Assembly: GCA_930367215.1 (NCBI GenBank)
Contig: OV884059.1
Location: 157,478,511 to 157,542,510, forward strand
Direction of reading: 5' to 3'
Origin: Pollenia angustigena
Lineage: Eukaryota > Arthropoda > Insecta > Diptera > Polleniidae
DNA: 64,000 bases
Positions 22,779 through 34,154 of the stretch are shown here, piece by piece (position 1 is the first letter of the stretch; each line of letters starts with the position of its first letter). The position numbers and the translations under genes are program-made. Under the pieces are notes generated by a model. The model was given only the letters and a program-made list of their open reading frames with translations, ran no database searches and had not been told where the DNA came from.

Positions 22779-23275
22779 ATGTGGTTATCTGCTGACATTA
22801 TAATGGAAAAGCTTCTAGACTATTCAGTGGATCTGATGGGAGAAAAACCAAAAATTCTCACAAAATACGTGGATGATTTGTTTTGTGTAATTAAAAGAAA
22901 AGACGTAAATGAAGTTTTGAGGATTTTAAACTCATTTAATAGACAGATTTGTTTTACGAAGGAAGAAGAAAATGAAAATAGAATACCGTACTTAGACTGT
23001 GTAGTTCTCTTAAACAACCTATTAAGGATAGACTGGTACCAAAAACCAACATCGTCTGGAAGACTTATAAACTTCTACTCCAAACATCCTAGGCGAATAA
23101 TCATTAACACTGCAACTAATTTTATAAGACGAGTTTTAGAGATAAGTGATATGACTCTTTCCACAAAAATAATTTTACAAGAATAACAGAGACGCTAAAG
23201 AAAAATGAATTTCCTATAAAAACTATTAAAGATTTAATTAAACATGCCCAATCAAAAAAAACTCGGTAGCAAAGA
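22779..23275 (+). pseudogene. Penelope-like element, 3' part of reverse transcriptase
   Basis: The protein begins inside the RT domain (LSADIIMEKLLDY). It carries the catalytic YVDD box at about residues 30-33 (KILTKYVDDLFCVIK), then RIPYLDCVVL and the Penelope signature WYQKPTSSGRLINFYSKHP. A frameshift near 23160 ends the first frame. The sequence then continues in another frame (NNFTRITETLKKNEFPIKT) to a stop near 23270. The N-terminal two thirds of the RT is missing, a 5' truncation into the surrounding CACAG MITE. It is separated from its own endonuclease domain by a foldback insertion. Confidence 0.85.
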
Positions 23276-23340
23276 AGAGGAAAAATTAAATAAAATATAA
23301 AAATCAGTAACGTACATATACAACAAAGAAAAATACGAAC

Positions 23341-23760
23341 GGTGGGGTGCTTTAAAACCATGGGAGATAAGGCCATGATGGCTTTATTGCTCAATTGAAT
23401 GGGAGATAAAGCCATAATGGCCTTATTGCCCAATCATTGAAAGATAATGTCATATTTAAAATTTTGCGAAATGAGGCCGTAGGCCGCCACGCAGAAAAAC
23501 TTTAGTATGCGAAGCCAGATTTCAATACTTGACTTTAGTGTTTCCGGAAGTGAAAACTATTGATCAATGTAAAATGCAAAAGTTCTTCAAAACTGAAATG
23601 AGAGATAAAGCCATTTTCTAATATCGCTAATGTGAGCTAAGGCCATGATGGCTTTATCTCCCATTCAAATGAACAAAAAAAATAAAAGACTTTATCTCCC
23701 TTTTGAATGAGAGATAAATCCATCATGGCCTTATCTCCCATGGTTTTAAAGCACCCCACC
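23341..23760. mobile_element. Foldback element with GGTGGGGTGC ends, in the Penelope-like element (modular family, member 2)
   Basis: Perfect inverted termini GGTGGGGTGCTTTAAAACC and reverse complement, with an exact 8-bp target duplication ATACGAAC (23333-23340 and 23761-23768). Both arms repeat a motif like GGGAGATAAGGCCATGATGG. The middle (about 23468-23530) has GAGGCCGTAGGCCGCC, CGCAGAAAAACTTTAG and TATGCGAAGCCAG, a diverged version of the core found in the other foldback elements. No coding capacity. Confidence 0.9.
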
Positions 23761-23791
23761 ATACGAACTAGCGCTTCAGACCAATAACTCT

Positions 23792-24217
23792 GTGTACCAA
23801 TTAATCAGCAAACCAAAGACGAAACTTGAAAAGGAGGAAAAATCAAACCTGATTTACAAGATAAGCTGTGAGGGGGACGGGTCCAACATATGCCCAAAAG
23901 TATATGTGGGGACTACCAAATCAACACTCAAGACAAGATTATCAGGACACAAATCTGATCAGAAAGCTGTAACAAAACAAATTGAACAAAAAACTGCGCT
24001 TGCGGCCCACTGTACAATAACGGGACACAAACCAAATTTTAATAATGTGAGCATCTTACAAGAAGATAGTAACTATGCTAAGAGATACACACTGGAAATG
24101 TTACATATAGTAAACACAACAACAAACTTACGTCTCAATTACAAGACAGACACCGATAAGATTTCGCATATTTACAAATACACAATAAACAAACACCGAC
24201 ATAGAAAACAAAAATAA
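23792..24217 (+). pseudogene. Penelope-like element, GIY-YIG endonuclease domain
   Basis: The 141-residue frame contains a GIY-YIG endonuclease. NLIYKISCEG (residues 19-28) supplies the GIY-like strand and KVYVGTT (36-42) the YIG strand. The catalytic-type Arg and the His of Penelope endonucleases are in LKTRLSGHKSD (46-56), followed by ALAAHCTITGHKPNFNN and the conserved YAKRYTLEMLHI with its Glu. Two Cys (SCEG and NICP) match the extra zinc ligands of Penelope endonucleases. This domain is intact, but its RT partner is truncated, frameshifted and cut off by the insertion at 23341-23760, so the element cannot be active. The 3' tail with GATGACCATCGATG and GGTCGAAATATGGG follows to about 24490. 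Confidence 0.88.
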
Positions 24218-24758
24218 GACAAGGTCGATAGAACGAAATGAATGTGACAATATCAGTTGATGAAAATATGACATGCAGTTAGGACGTATCAACATTTTTG
24301 TAGTTTTTAATTTGACAGTGTTTTAAATGTATGTATTTATAAGTGTTATGATATAAAATTTAAATGTTAAATATATGTGTATTTTGTAGCCCCTCAAGAT
24401 GACCATCGATGTATGGTCGAAATATGGGATGAAAAATAAAAAACAAAATTAAAAATACAAAAATTTGTGGATTTTTTATTTATAATTTTTATATGACCTT
24501 AAGCCAAACAAAAAGATAACAACATTAAAAATTTATTCAATTAAAAAAATTTGTAATAATAATAAAATTTTCACCAGTCAACAAATTAATAGTACCAATT
24601 AAATTTTTTTCGATATTTTAAACATTTTAGGCTGTAATGCTAATATAAGTAAACATTTAATTCACATGATGGAATTTTAAATAAAACAGATTTTATTTTT
24701 GATTAAAGATTTAATTGAAAAAAAAAAAAAAAAAAAATTGGTGAGAATTTTTTCTGTG

Positions 24759-25437
24759 TTGCTATTCGAGATTTTTAACTAAACGATTTATGAGTTTATC
24801 TTTAGTTTTTACGATATTAATTGATATAACAAAACAGTTTATACAGGCCTGTCACAAAAATTGACTACACGATTAAGTATTTATATGAATATGTGGCAAC
24901 CCGAATTGACAGCTGAACTTGAGAGGTAAAGCGCTTAAAAAGGATAAAACACGTTTTGAGTTCAACATAATATTGTTTTAAAGCTAGTCATTGAAGTTTA
25001 ATAAACCAGCATTCGGTTTTAAAATAGTAACTAAATAAAGTGATTTTATTTTAGACATAGCAGAAATCAAATGCGATCTAAAGTGAAGCCAGTTACGAAA
25101 TCACTTTCACTTTCGATTGGAAATGATTTCTGTGACATGCCTGATAATCAAGTAACTGAGGCTTACAGGGCTAAAAATATTTTTGTTAAGTGGTGAAGCT
25201 CGATGGAACTTACGAACGGGTTAATAGTCAAACGAACTGGCATTTTATGTTCACTTTTAGACATTTATGATCAGTACACTCTTGCAAACTATCACTAATA
25301 GATTCACCAATTGTACCAAATTTTCCAAGTTTACTTTGAAAATCTGTTAACGCTTGGAGGAACTTATTTTTTTATGGCGCACAAAGCCAGCAAGATAATT
25401 TTTGTTTTAACTGGCTTGATAATAAACAAAATTTCCG
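24759..25437. other. No recognised gene; one shared repeat block
   Basis: AACGGGTTAATAGTCAAACG at 25215 belongs to a block also seen near 33108 and 52440 (GTTAGCTGTCAAACGAACTG plus TTCACTTTTTG). Nothing else is recognised. Confidence 0.45.
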
Positions 25438-26410
25438 CATATGGAGCGAGACCGGTGCAGGGGGTCTACTCTCTATTGCGATGCGAAAACAATTTCGATG
25501 CGAAAGCTAAATGCCAACTTGGTACTCTATCACTTTGGCAAAATTTTCTGAAAATTAAGCAATAGTGGCAATAAAAATTAAAGTTGGCGCGAATTTACAG
25601 TAATGAAATGCCAAAGTGTGTAAAAATATTTGAAATTGGAAAATTTAAATAAAATAAAGTGATGATTTACGAAAAGAAAAAAAAAAAACAAGTAAGAAAG
25701 TATAGTCGGTCAAGCCCGACCATATGATACCCTACACCACAGTATTTAAAAACACATCATGCTTATGTGTGCATGTAATTATGGATTTATCTATGTTTAT
25801 AAAACTTATTAAAATCGGGTTAAAAGTTTGTGAGGGGTAGAAATTGCCCCCTACCTCTCCTTGTGGTCCTATTTAAAAAACTGTGTAGCTAATGTGTCCC
25901 TATAGATATGGATCTATCTATGTTTTGAATTTCATTAAAATCGGTTTGATAGTTTCTGAGAGGAAGACATTTCCCCCTATCTTCCCTCGTGGTCCTACGA
26001 TTCGGCCTATTTTCAATAGGCTTTGTCCTTGTGCCAATAAAAACCTATGGCCCAAATTTTATCAAATTATCTCCAAAATTGCGCACAAGGTTACATGGAC
26101 AGCTAGCCAGCCAGCCAGCCTGCCTGCCAGCCAGCCAGCCAGCCGGACGGACATCGTTAGTTCGACTCAGAAAGTGATTCTGAGTAGATCGGTATACTTT
26201 AAGGTGGGTCTAGGACCACTATTTTAAGGCGTTACACACATCAGCACAAATGCATAATACCCTCTCTACTATTGTGGTGTGGATATAATTAAAAGATGCG
26301 AAAGACACATGCGCAAGCGTATTGAAGAGTACCAATAGCTTGATTTGCTGCAATTTTCTTTCGCATCGCAATAGATAGTAGCCCCCCAGAAAAGACCCTG
26401 CAGACTTCAT
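25438..26410. repeat. Dispersed repeat with inverted CTATTGCGATGCGAAA flanks and an inner CAGC array
   Basis: CTCTATTGCGATGCGAAAAC at about 25472 is inverted at about 26355 (TTTCGCATCGCAATAG), each next to GCAGGG-type sequence. Inside, 25690-26275 is a common fly-type repeat starting GTATAGTCGGTCAAGCCCG and TGATACCCTACACCAC. It ends AAAGTGATTCTGAGTAGATC, TTTAAGGTGGGTCTAGGACC and TATTGTGGTGTGGATA, whose tail is loosely inverted relative to its head. A GC-rich CAGC/CTGC array lies at 26100-26150. Open frames here are accidental. Confidence 0.6.
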
Positions 26411-26535
26411 TTCATCCAGAAAATTGCACACATATAGAAATGATTAACATGAGCACATACCATATCTTACCGTGGATTCAAACCATTATGTGACAAACAA
26501 TTCGTTCACCAACCGACCCCCCGGGTATGCTAGGC

Positions 26536-27204
<669 letters not shown>

Positions 27205-27272
27205 GCTTAACTACGTCCCCTAGGGGACGTACTACATCCCTAGGGTACGTACTACATCCCTAGGGGGGATGC
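27205..27272. repeat. Short tandem repeat of CCCTAGGG and GTACGTAC words
   Basis: About three 20-base units built from CGTACTACATCCCTAGGG, each containing short perfect palindromes (CCCTAGGG, CCTAGG). Confidence 0.8.
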
Positions 27273-27330
27273 ACAATGTGGCGCAGTTTACACGCAGGTG
27301 GCATCATTGGACCTTATTTCTTTAAAAATT
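27273..27330 (+). pseudogene. Short DD41D mariner transposase fragment
   Basis: The plus strand encodes HAGGIIGPYFFKN, the conserved segment between the first and second catalytic Asp in this mariner group. Only about 19 codons are recognisable. A more complete relative lies 1 kb away on the other strand. Confidence 0.55.
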
Positions 27331-27963
27331 TGATATCCAGAATGCGCAACGTCAAGAACAGCAGCGGTGCGGTGTCCATATGCTCGAAATCATTGTTAGC
27401 TGTTAATGTCATTTGTTTAACTGCTGTATTCGTTTTAATTAAAATAACAATTTTTGTGTGATATTTTTACAATTTTTAGCTCTATTGGGCTTAAAAAAAC
27501 ACCCCTTATATCATTTCACTTTAAATTATCAACTTTATATTTCAGTCACATACTTTCGATTAATTTTACTTGATTAATTTTATCATTTAAAACCAAAATA
27601 CTTCTTTTATTATTTTCTTCATAAAATTAAACCAAAAGCATGTCGTATACTCTCTTCCAACTACAACAAAATTTTACATTATATTAAATAATATTTATCT
27701 ACAATAATTTAATATACATATTAAAAACATATACAATGTTATTAAAAAGTTTTTCTATTTATAAGTAAATTATATAATTTTTAAAACTTAAAGTTAATAA
27801 ACTTTAAGCCCATGGCCGTAGTAACTTACAGTCTCTAATGCATTCAAAATATCATTTAGTTTAGTAGTTTGGATTTTCATTTATATTTGTATATTTGTTA
27901 TTGTTATCAATATTATAAACAAGTAAAACAACTTATTTCATTTAAATTTTTTATCCTTTTTAG
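27331..27963. other. AT-rich stretch without recognised feature
   Basis: The block near 27440-27510 (TTTTTGTGTGATATTTTTAC, CTATTGGGCTTAAAAAA) is shared loosely with 54850-54900. No gene is supported. Confidence 0.4.
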
Positions 27964-27989
27964 GTTCATGTTATCCAGCAATATTTAAG
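27964..27989 (+). other. Candidate 26-nt micro-exon between good splice sites
   Basis: A pyrimidine-rich tract ending in CCTTTTTAG is followed 26 bases later by AAG|GTGAGT, a perfect 5' splice consensus. One frame through the segment is open (VHVIQQYL). No neighbouring exon could be identified, so this is only a candidate. Confidence 0.2.
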
Positions 27990-28409
27990 GTGAGTTACAA
28001 AATTTGCCCATAATGCATATAAAAATAATATTTTTAAAATAAACACAAGCAATTGAACATATAGATTTGCATAAATTTTCTACGATCTAATAGATACAAT
28101 CATGCTATCGACATACAGTGTCGGATAAAAGAAAAGGTAGAATATTTTGCATTCAACTTTTATTGATGAAACTGTAAAATTCTTTTAAATATCGTGTGAT
28201 TCTTTAAGAGCTATAGGAAAGTTAAAAAAAAGCACATAAAATCGATAGTACGGTCCATATAATTTAATGTTTGAAGATTATTTCATGCAAATGTTAACCG
28301 TGACTGCGCCTCAAATGGTCCATCCGCTTAGTCCAATTTTGGCATACTGTTTCCAACATTTCGGCCGGTATTTCATGAATAAATGCTTCAATGTTGTCTT
28401 CCAATGCGT

Positions 28410-28784
28410 CCCTGCAAATAATAGGACCAGTCCAAACACGCGTGTAAAAAGTGGTCCACAAGGGACCAGGACTAGTCCAAAACTAACCCAAAGGTATGGA
28501 AAAAAACCTGGTCCATTTAACATTACGATGTCCTAGGAGAGGACCATATAACCCACCTTTGGACCACTAAGGAGTAGTTTTAAAACTACTCCATGGTATA
28601 CTCAAGATTATTAGTTTTGAAGTCGTTTAAAAACGAAAGCATGTCGTTAAAAAACGAAGACATGTCGTCTCACTACAAACACTTTTTAACAATGACATGG
28701 TCCATGCTTGCATTACATCGGACCAGTCCATGGAGTAGTCCATTTTATAAAAATGGATCAGGTGGTCCAATTTTATTTGCAGGG
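28410..28784 (+). mobile_element. CCCTGCAAATA element, copy 1
   Basis: Inverted ends CCCTGCAAATAATAGGACC and the reverse complement of GGTCCAATTTTATTTGCAGGG bound 375 bp. GT on both sides may be a 2-bp target duplication. GGACCA/TGGTCC words recur throughout, and CATGTCGTTAAAAAACGAAG is repeated. The second copy, inverted, is at 32568-34415. It interrupts the mariner transposase gene. Confidence 0.85.
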
Positions 28785-28795
28785 GTCAATTGAAG

Positions 28796-29342
28796 CGGGC
28801 ATGTGTATATAGACATAGCCCCACAAAAAAAGTCTAAAGGCTTTAATTCGTACGATCTAGGCGGCCAATTGACCGGTCCCGAACGTGAAATAAAATGTTC
28901 ACCGAACTCGCCTCTCAATAAGTGTGTGGCATGTGGCACCGTCTTGTTGAAACCACATGACATGCAAGTCAAGCTCTTGCATTTAGGGCAAAAAAAAGTT
29001 GGATATCATCTCCGGTAGCGCTCACCATTCACAGTTACGTTACGATTCGCATCATCTTTGAAGAAGTACGGTCCAATGATGCCACCGGCCCATAAACCGC
29101 ACCTAACTGTGACTTTTTCTGGATGCATTGGCAGCTCTTCTGCAATGCTTCTGGCTGATCTTCACTCCAAAATCGACAATTCTGCTTATTAACGTACCCA
29201 TTGAGCCAAAAATGAGCTTCGTCGCTGAACACAAGAAGCGCGCGATGAACTTTCTTAACAGAGCACGCATTTTGATTATAAAATTCAATAATTTGCAAGC
29301 GTTGTTCGTTTGTAAGACGATTCATGGTTAAATTATAGAGCA
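28796..29342 (-). pseudogene. DD41D mariner transposase (copy 2), missing most of its DNA-binding domain
   Basis: The protein starts MNRLTNEQRLQIIEFYNQNA and runs into VHRALL. It then jumps directly to VFSDEAHFWLNGYVNKQNC, so most of the helix-turn-helix region is deleted. The first catalytic Asp (FSDEAHF) is intact. After a frameshift the middle AGGIIGPYFF and VTVNGERY-like parts lie near 29030-29100. MWFQQDGATCHT with the second Asp is at about 28955 in another frame. LLRGEFGEHFISRSGPVNWP and LKPLDFF with the third Asp follow. Counting on the better-preserved copy at 57.4 kb gives 41 residues between the second and third Asp. Multiple frameshifts make this a pseudogene. Confidence 0.85.
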
Positions 29343-29420
29343 AACTGAAGATGTTTGACAGTGAAACAAAACACGAAACGTGCGTCAGCTGTTTAAACCA
29401 GTGTTGCCAAAAAGATAATA

Positions 29421-30539
29421 GCTAAAAAAATCACCCGATATACCCTCTAAACATAAAATTGGAATATATTAATCGACAAATAAGCAGTTAGTGTTGAAAA
29501 TGTTTTAAGAAACTTGGTACTCAATTTCCCCGGATACCTGTGCCAATTTCGTGAATTTAATGAAGCGGGGATGCGAAGAAGTAGTTAAAATGAAAGGAGC
29601 CTCTACCAAATATTAAAATAATAATTGGGCTTAAAAGCAAAAAGTAACGAACTTGAAATGTCCCTTTTTTTTAGACAATTTTTTTTTAATAACATCCATT
29701 TTTGGAATACAGCTGTACTGCAACTTTATTGTTTCTTAAATTGTGATATATACAAATTGATTTGCTTTAGCTTAATGTATTGTTATTTCCTTTATAATAA
29801 ACCGTTTCGAGTTCGTTAATTGCAATTCAAAAAAACACATTTATTAAAAAGTAGTAACTTTAACAACCGTAATTTACAGCTTTTATTCACAACTCACTAT
29901 TGTGATCAACACACTTCAATGTTTATAATTTTCTCCGCGTGGTGCTTACCAAAGTATGACCTTAGAATAATCTTATGCCATCTCTTTCGATTGTATTTAT
30001 ACTCTAGCCCAGACGGGAAAATTACCATAGAACGTTCGAGCTCTGACGCTTAGATGGCTCTAGAACGTACGACCCCTAACGTCTATTTTTTTTTATAGTT
30101 AATCACATTTTGCATTTACTATATTGCTAAATTAATTGAGTTATTATGCATCATAAACTAAGGTATACTTTAAGGTGTTACAAAATATTAAGTTATCTAT
30201 AACAAAAATTCTAGTATTTACAGTGGTATTGAAGTACAATTATGCAGAAAAATGTTAACATTTTATCTGTTTATTGGTTTTTACACTAGAAGTGTGCGTA
30301 ACTAATACAATAATATTTTAAACTAACAAATACTAAATAACTAATCAATACAAGATAAAATGGAGCTTCCAACGAAGCAGGTTTGTAAGGGAGAAACATA
30401 AAAGTTTCGCTTACCATTGCGCTTACGGACGACATGAATTTTATATGGCGAGTTCCCACTTTGAAGCAATACATTTTTGACACATAAAGCGCATTATTCA
30501 GCGCAGTGCTTTGTCCCCATATAGTTATTCGGCAAAACT
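29421..30539. other. AT-rich stretch without recognised feature
   Basis: Open frames at 29625-29819, 29820-30053 and 30286-30483 are unremarkable. GAACGTTCGAGC / GCTCTAGAACGTACG at 30030-30068 is a weak inverted pair. Confidence 0.45.
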
Positions 30540-31277
30540 AGATCAGTGCCCATGTTCTGTAACTCTCGCGTCGAGAAACTTTTCGATTGAAATGTGTGAA
30601 ATGAAAAAAATACCATATATTGAAACAAACAGCTGTTGTTCTCCCTAAACATGTGTCTGTTACTTTTTTTTGGCGAGTTATACCTGTCAGGTAAGGAAAT
30701 GACTCGCCAATTTACAGATAAAGTGTGTCTGTAACATTTTTGCGAAAAAAATTCCAGCTTTCAATTGTCAAATAAACTCACGAATAAAAATGGGGCAAGA
30801 CAAAATTTTAACACTAAAAAACAATTCAAAATGCAAAATGCGAATAATAATAATAATATTTTGTTCTTGGAACATCATTCATTGTTTAATTATTTTGCTT
30901 TTAACATTCTTATAAAATAATACGGTTTTTTTTCAAAGCTCGTTTGCAAACAACAAACTTTAAAGCCGCACTTTACATTATTTGGTGTTGCCGTCGGTTG
31001 TATTTTCGCCTCCGTCATTGAAAATTTTTAAATTTTAGTAAATTTTGGTAGCCGTCAGCGATATTTGTGACTGACGTTCTCAACGCTTGCAATGTCACAT
31101 CGGCTGCGAGTGCAATGTTATGAGATTTATAACGTAACGACATAATCTCTTTTTATAGTTTTCGTCATGAGCTACAGACACCATTTTTTCTCGCTTTTCG
31201 AGAAACGATGGAATATTTTGTTTCACATATTTTCGATGCGAGAAGTTATCACTAAAGTCACAGAACATGGGTACAGT
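30540..31277. mobile_element. Long diverged repeat D, copy 1, CCCATGTTCTGT ends
   Basis: CCCATGTTCTGTAACTC at 30550 is inverted at about 31262 (CACAGAACATGGG), suggesting a TIR element of about 730 bp. Inside are TTACATTATTTGGTGTTGCCG, CGTTGAAAATTTTT-like and GCGATATTTGTGACT blocks, CAACGCTTGCAATG, ATAACGTAACGACATAATC and CGAGAAACGATGGAATATTT. All recur in the same order at 53590-54830. No coding region was recognised. Confidence 0.65.
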
Positions 31278-32261
31278 TATCGCAGGAAGATGACATTGCG
31301 TAAACTGATTCTGGAAGTCTAAGTTAAGAAAAATTTTAAATTTGAGAAAAAATCAATTGTTATCAGAATGTAGCAGAAGTTTGGGTATGGCAGTTAATTT
31401 TTATATTTCAGCGCTGCTGTATATTTTAACGCAGTCGGTGCAGGGACATGCCTACCTGCCATACATCCTTTTTTTAAAAATTAAATCTTAGCTGCATTTA
31501 TGATTAAAATGCACTAAAAATTTATAAGTGTTGCGAAAGTATCGCGTAGACGCTCTGTTGTAAATTTGGTTTCATTTCTATAAAAATACGAAAGTTAAGT
31601 TTTTATCTGATTTCAGTTTATTATGGCTTAAAATGTAATCGAATGGAATGTGAGAACATTATAAATGCTTAAATACCATTTGAAGGATAATCGTAAAATT
31701 ATATAAATTTGTTAAAAATTTCTTTGTTATCAATACATGAGATCATGGGGCAAAATACGGCATTCCATAATGTTCGAAATTTCCATACTGCAAATTATTG
31801 CAATTTCGATTGACATCGAATGCCTCCTGTTTTAAAATTTGTTAGCGGAACGAGTCGTAAAAAAGTAATTTTCCTTCGAAGGCTTTGTGCGCGGAAGTGT
31901 TTAAATAATTAAATCAAATTTTATTGCTGGCCATATTTGTACAGAAAAATATTATTTCATCTTTGGAAATAATGACAAAAAACTATGCATTTTAAGTGGC
32001 TTATTTTGAACAAAAATCATGCCTTATAAATACGCATTGGTAAGTGATTCCGTAAGAACCTTTCCCTTAAAAAATTGCTTCTAGGTAAGCAGCATTTTTT
32101 ACCGCTTACAAATGCGCACGAAACGTAAAGCGCGGCAATGCAGATAAACAGAGATGAACCGATTGTCCTAAAAAAAAATACAATGACGCGTGAGATATTT
32201 TCCCACTTAAACTAGTTAAACTTTTTTGTTACAATATATTGGCGCTGCGAAATTTGGCTCC
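31278..32261. other. AT-rich stretch without recognised feature
   Basis: No gene, RNA or repeat boundary was recognised. Confidence 0.45.
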
Positions 32262-32545
32262 AGCAGATATATCCCCGACCGAAGGCCGGCTATACAGGCA
32301 CGATTTAGTTAGCGAAGCCAGTGTTGTTAAACGATAGAGGAGAAACTATTTGCTTTTATCCTCTACAGTATAACAAACACCGGCTTCGCCTACTAAAGCT
32401 TCCTTGTTTCATTACAAAAGTGGGGACTTTAATCACTGTGTAATAAAGTTTTAGTTCGTTTTTGTTTTAGGGGTTATTTCATATTTTAAGGGATTTGTTT
32501 AATTTTTATAATTGGGGTTTTAATTCATATAAACTTTTTCCCAAA
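32262..32545. mobile_element. Foldback element fragment (modular family, member 3)
   Basis: Contains CGACCGAAGGCCGGCTATAC, GATTTAGTTAGCGAAGCCAG, an AGAGGAGAAA segment and inverted AACACCGGCTTCGCC, which is the shared core. It is followed by GGGGTTATTTCATATTTTAAG and TTGGGGTTTTAATTCATAT, the arm motif of member 1. No matching left arm was found, so the copy is incomplete. Confidence 0.7.
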
Positions 32546-32628
32546 GACTTTAGAAAAGCTACAGATACCCTGCAAATAAAATTGGACCACCTGATCCATT
32601 TTGATAAAATGGACTGGTCCGATGTAAT

Positions 32629-34154
32629 CAGTGTTACCACCAGCAAAATTCAAAATTACACTTGAGATGAAACCAAATTACCCGATTTTTAAATGAAATA
32701 CACCTGATATAAAATTGAAGTTTTATTAATGTGAAGTTTTTAGAACACGAGCACGTCCGTTCAACTTACATTTAAAACAAAAACAAAATTTCGAAATTTG
32801 TTTTTGTTTTAAATGTAAGTTGAATGAAGAGTAAGGCGCTCGTGTTCTATAAACACCACATAAATAAAAATACATTTACAAAGAAGCAAAAACACAACAA
32901 ACTCATTAAAACAAGATCAGTATTAGTCAAGCTGTTAATTTTATTTAAATTAACAAAAATAACATTAAAAAATTAATAAAACATAAAGTAAAACTGCTAA
33001 AATAATGAGTTTAACTTCCACATTTGGTTGATATATCTTGGGAAGCTTTAAAATGTTCCTTGTCATTGCTTTATAATGGATGCTTTTTAGTCCCAAAGAG
33101 CTTACGTTAGCTGTTAAACGAACTGCCATACGGTTTTCACTTTTTGATCAGGCGCATAATCATGAATAGATTCATGCTTGAAGAACGCCACCAAATTATC
33201 CAAATCAGCCATCGATTTTCGACACTTAAAGGTGACTTCATGATTTAAATAACGCAACCTTTTTTCACAAATGAAGGCCATGTGTTGATCTAGAGAAAAT
33301 AAACTGTCAACTAGACTTCAAGGCCGTGCGATGTGACACTTATAGATGGTTTTCCGTAGGGCTGTGAAGTCAGTGGTTAATGCTGATAAACCAGCAACAA
33401 TCGGTGTCTTGGATGTCAACATTGTTCATTTTATTTGAAAAAGGGAAACAAAATTGGACGTCTGCAATGCGTTTCGTCAAGGACAGGCGCGGTGTCTATT
33501 TGTTTTAAATAAGTTTCAAATGGTAATGCCGTGAATCAATCTGCGATTAAAATGAATTTTTTTTTGTGTTGCCTGCCATTTTAAGTTTCATGGTGTTAAA
33601 AAATACCTTTTATACCTTATTTAGTAAACAGAGTTTTAAATAACTGTCCCTTTCTTAATTCAGTTTTACAACTTTAAAAGGCGTTAAATATTCTTCAAAT
33701 TAAAACATTAAAAAGTAGCAAGATAGAAATAAAATTAATTAAATGTTGCAATATTGGAAACATAATTTCCCCCAGGCAAGTTTTCAGTTTGAATAACTTT
33801 TTTCAATAAACTTCAGGTTCTAAATCACTATGATAGGCATCTTTATCCAAATCTAAAGGTCCATCTTGCGACATTCATTACCAAACATTTGAAAATATAT
33901 GTTTGTTTAATGATTGAAGTCGTTTCTTAAAAAGAAACCGAGACGTTGGTTCAAAAGGCTGTGCATTTCTAAGCAACAATATTTAAAAAGAAATAAATGT
34001 CACCACTGAAATCGAATCTTGATTTTATTAGGGCATCTGGAGTAAAAATTTCAAATTACACCTGAATTACACCTAAGAGAAATTACCCACGCTCTATCCA
34101 CGACCGTAAAATTTATACCAAATTCGGGTAATTACCCACAAAGTGGCAACACTG
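32629..34154. mobile_element. hAT-type element with CAGTGTTACCAC ends and 8-bp TSD
   Basis: Ends CAGTGTTACCAC and GTGGCAACACTG bound 1526 bp, with the exact 8-bp duplication GATGTAAT at 32621-32628 and 34155-34162. The subterminal AAATTACACTTGAGATGAAA / AATTACACCTAAGAGAAATT blocks are similar. No intact transposase frame was recognised inside, so it is a non-autonomous or decayed hAT. A hairpin is nested at 32739-32851. Confidence 0.88.
32739..32851. mobile_element. Foldback hairpin inside the hAT-type element
   Basis: GAACACGAGC...GTTCAACTTACATTTAAAAC pairs with GTTTTAAATGTAAGTTGAA...GCGCTCGTGTTC. The stem of about 50 bp includes AACAAAAACAAAATTTCG, like the hairpin at 16770-16878. Confidence 0.8.

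Larger units (their letters stand above)
22751..24758. mobile_element. CACAG MITE, copy 2, split by a Penelope-like element
   Basis: CACAGAAAAAAAATAAAATTG at 22751 matches the reverse complement of the right end of copy 1, and 24520-24758, read in reverse, matches the rest of the MITE through to GAGAATTTTTTCTGTG. The Penelope-like element between them therefore inserted within about 25 bases of the MITE's left end. Confidence 0.75.
28108..29420 (-). mobile_element. DD41D mariner copy 2, internally deleted, split by a CCCTGCAAATA element
   Basis: Extent is set by transposase homology from about 28300 (protein C-terminus) to 29342 (start codon). Flanking untranslated sequence includes the 5' end near CAGTGTTGCCAAAAAG at 29399. 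The precise ends and TA duplication were not resolved. The insertion at 28410-28784 separates the last part of the transposase gene. Confidence 0.65.

Noticed and set aside
25892..26227. Frame with SQPASLPASQPAS repeat
   Set aside because: Comes from the CAGC/CTGC array inside a dispersed repeat.
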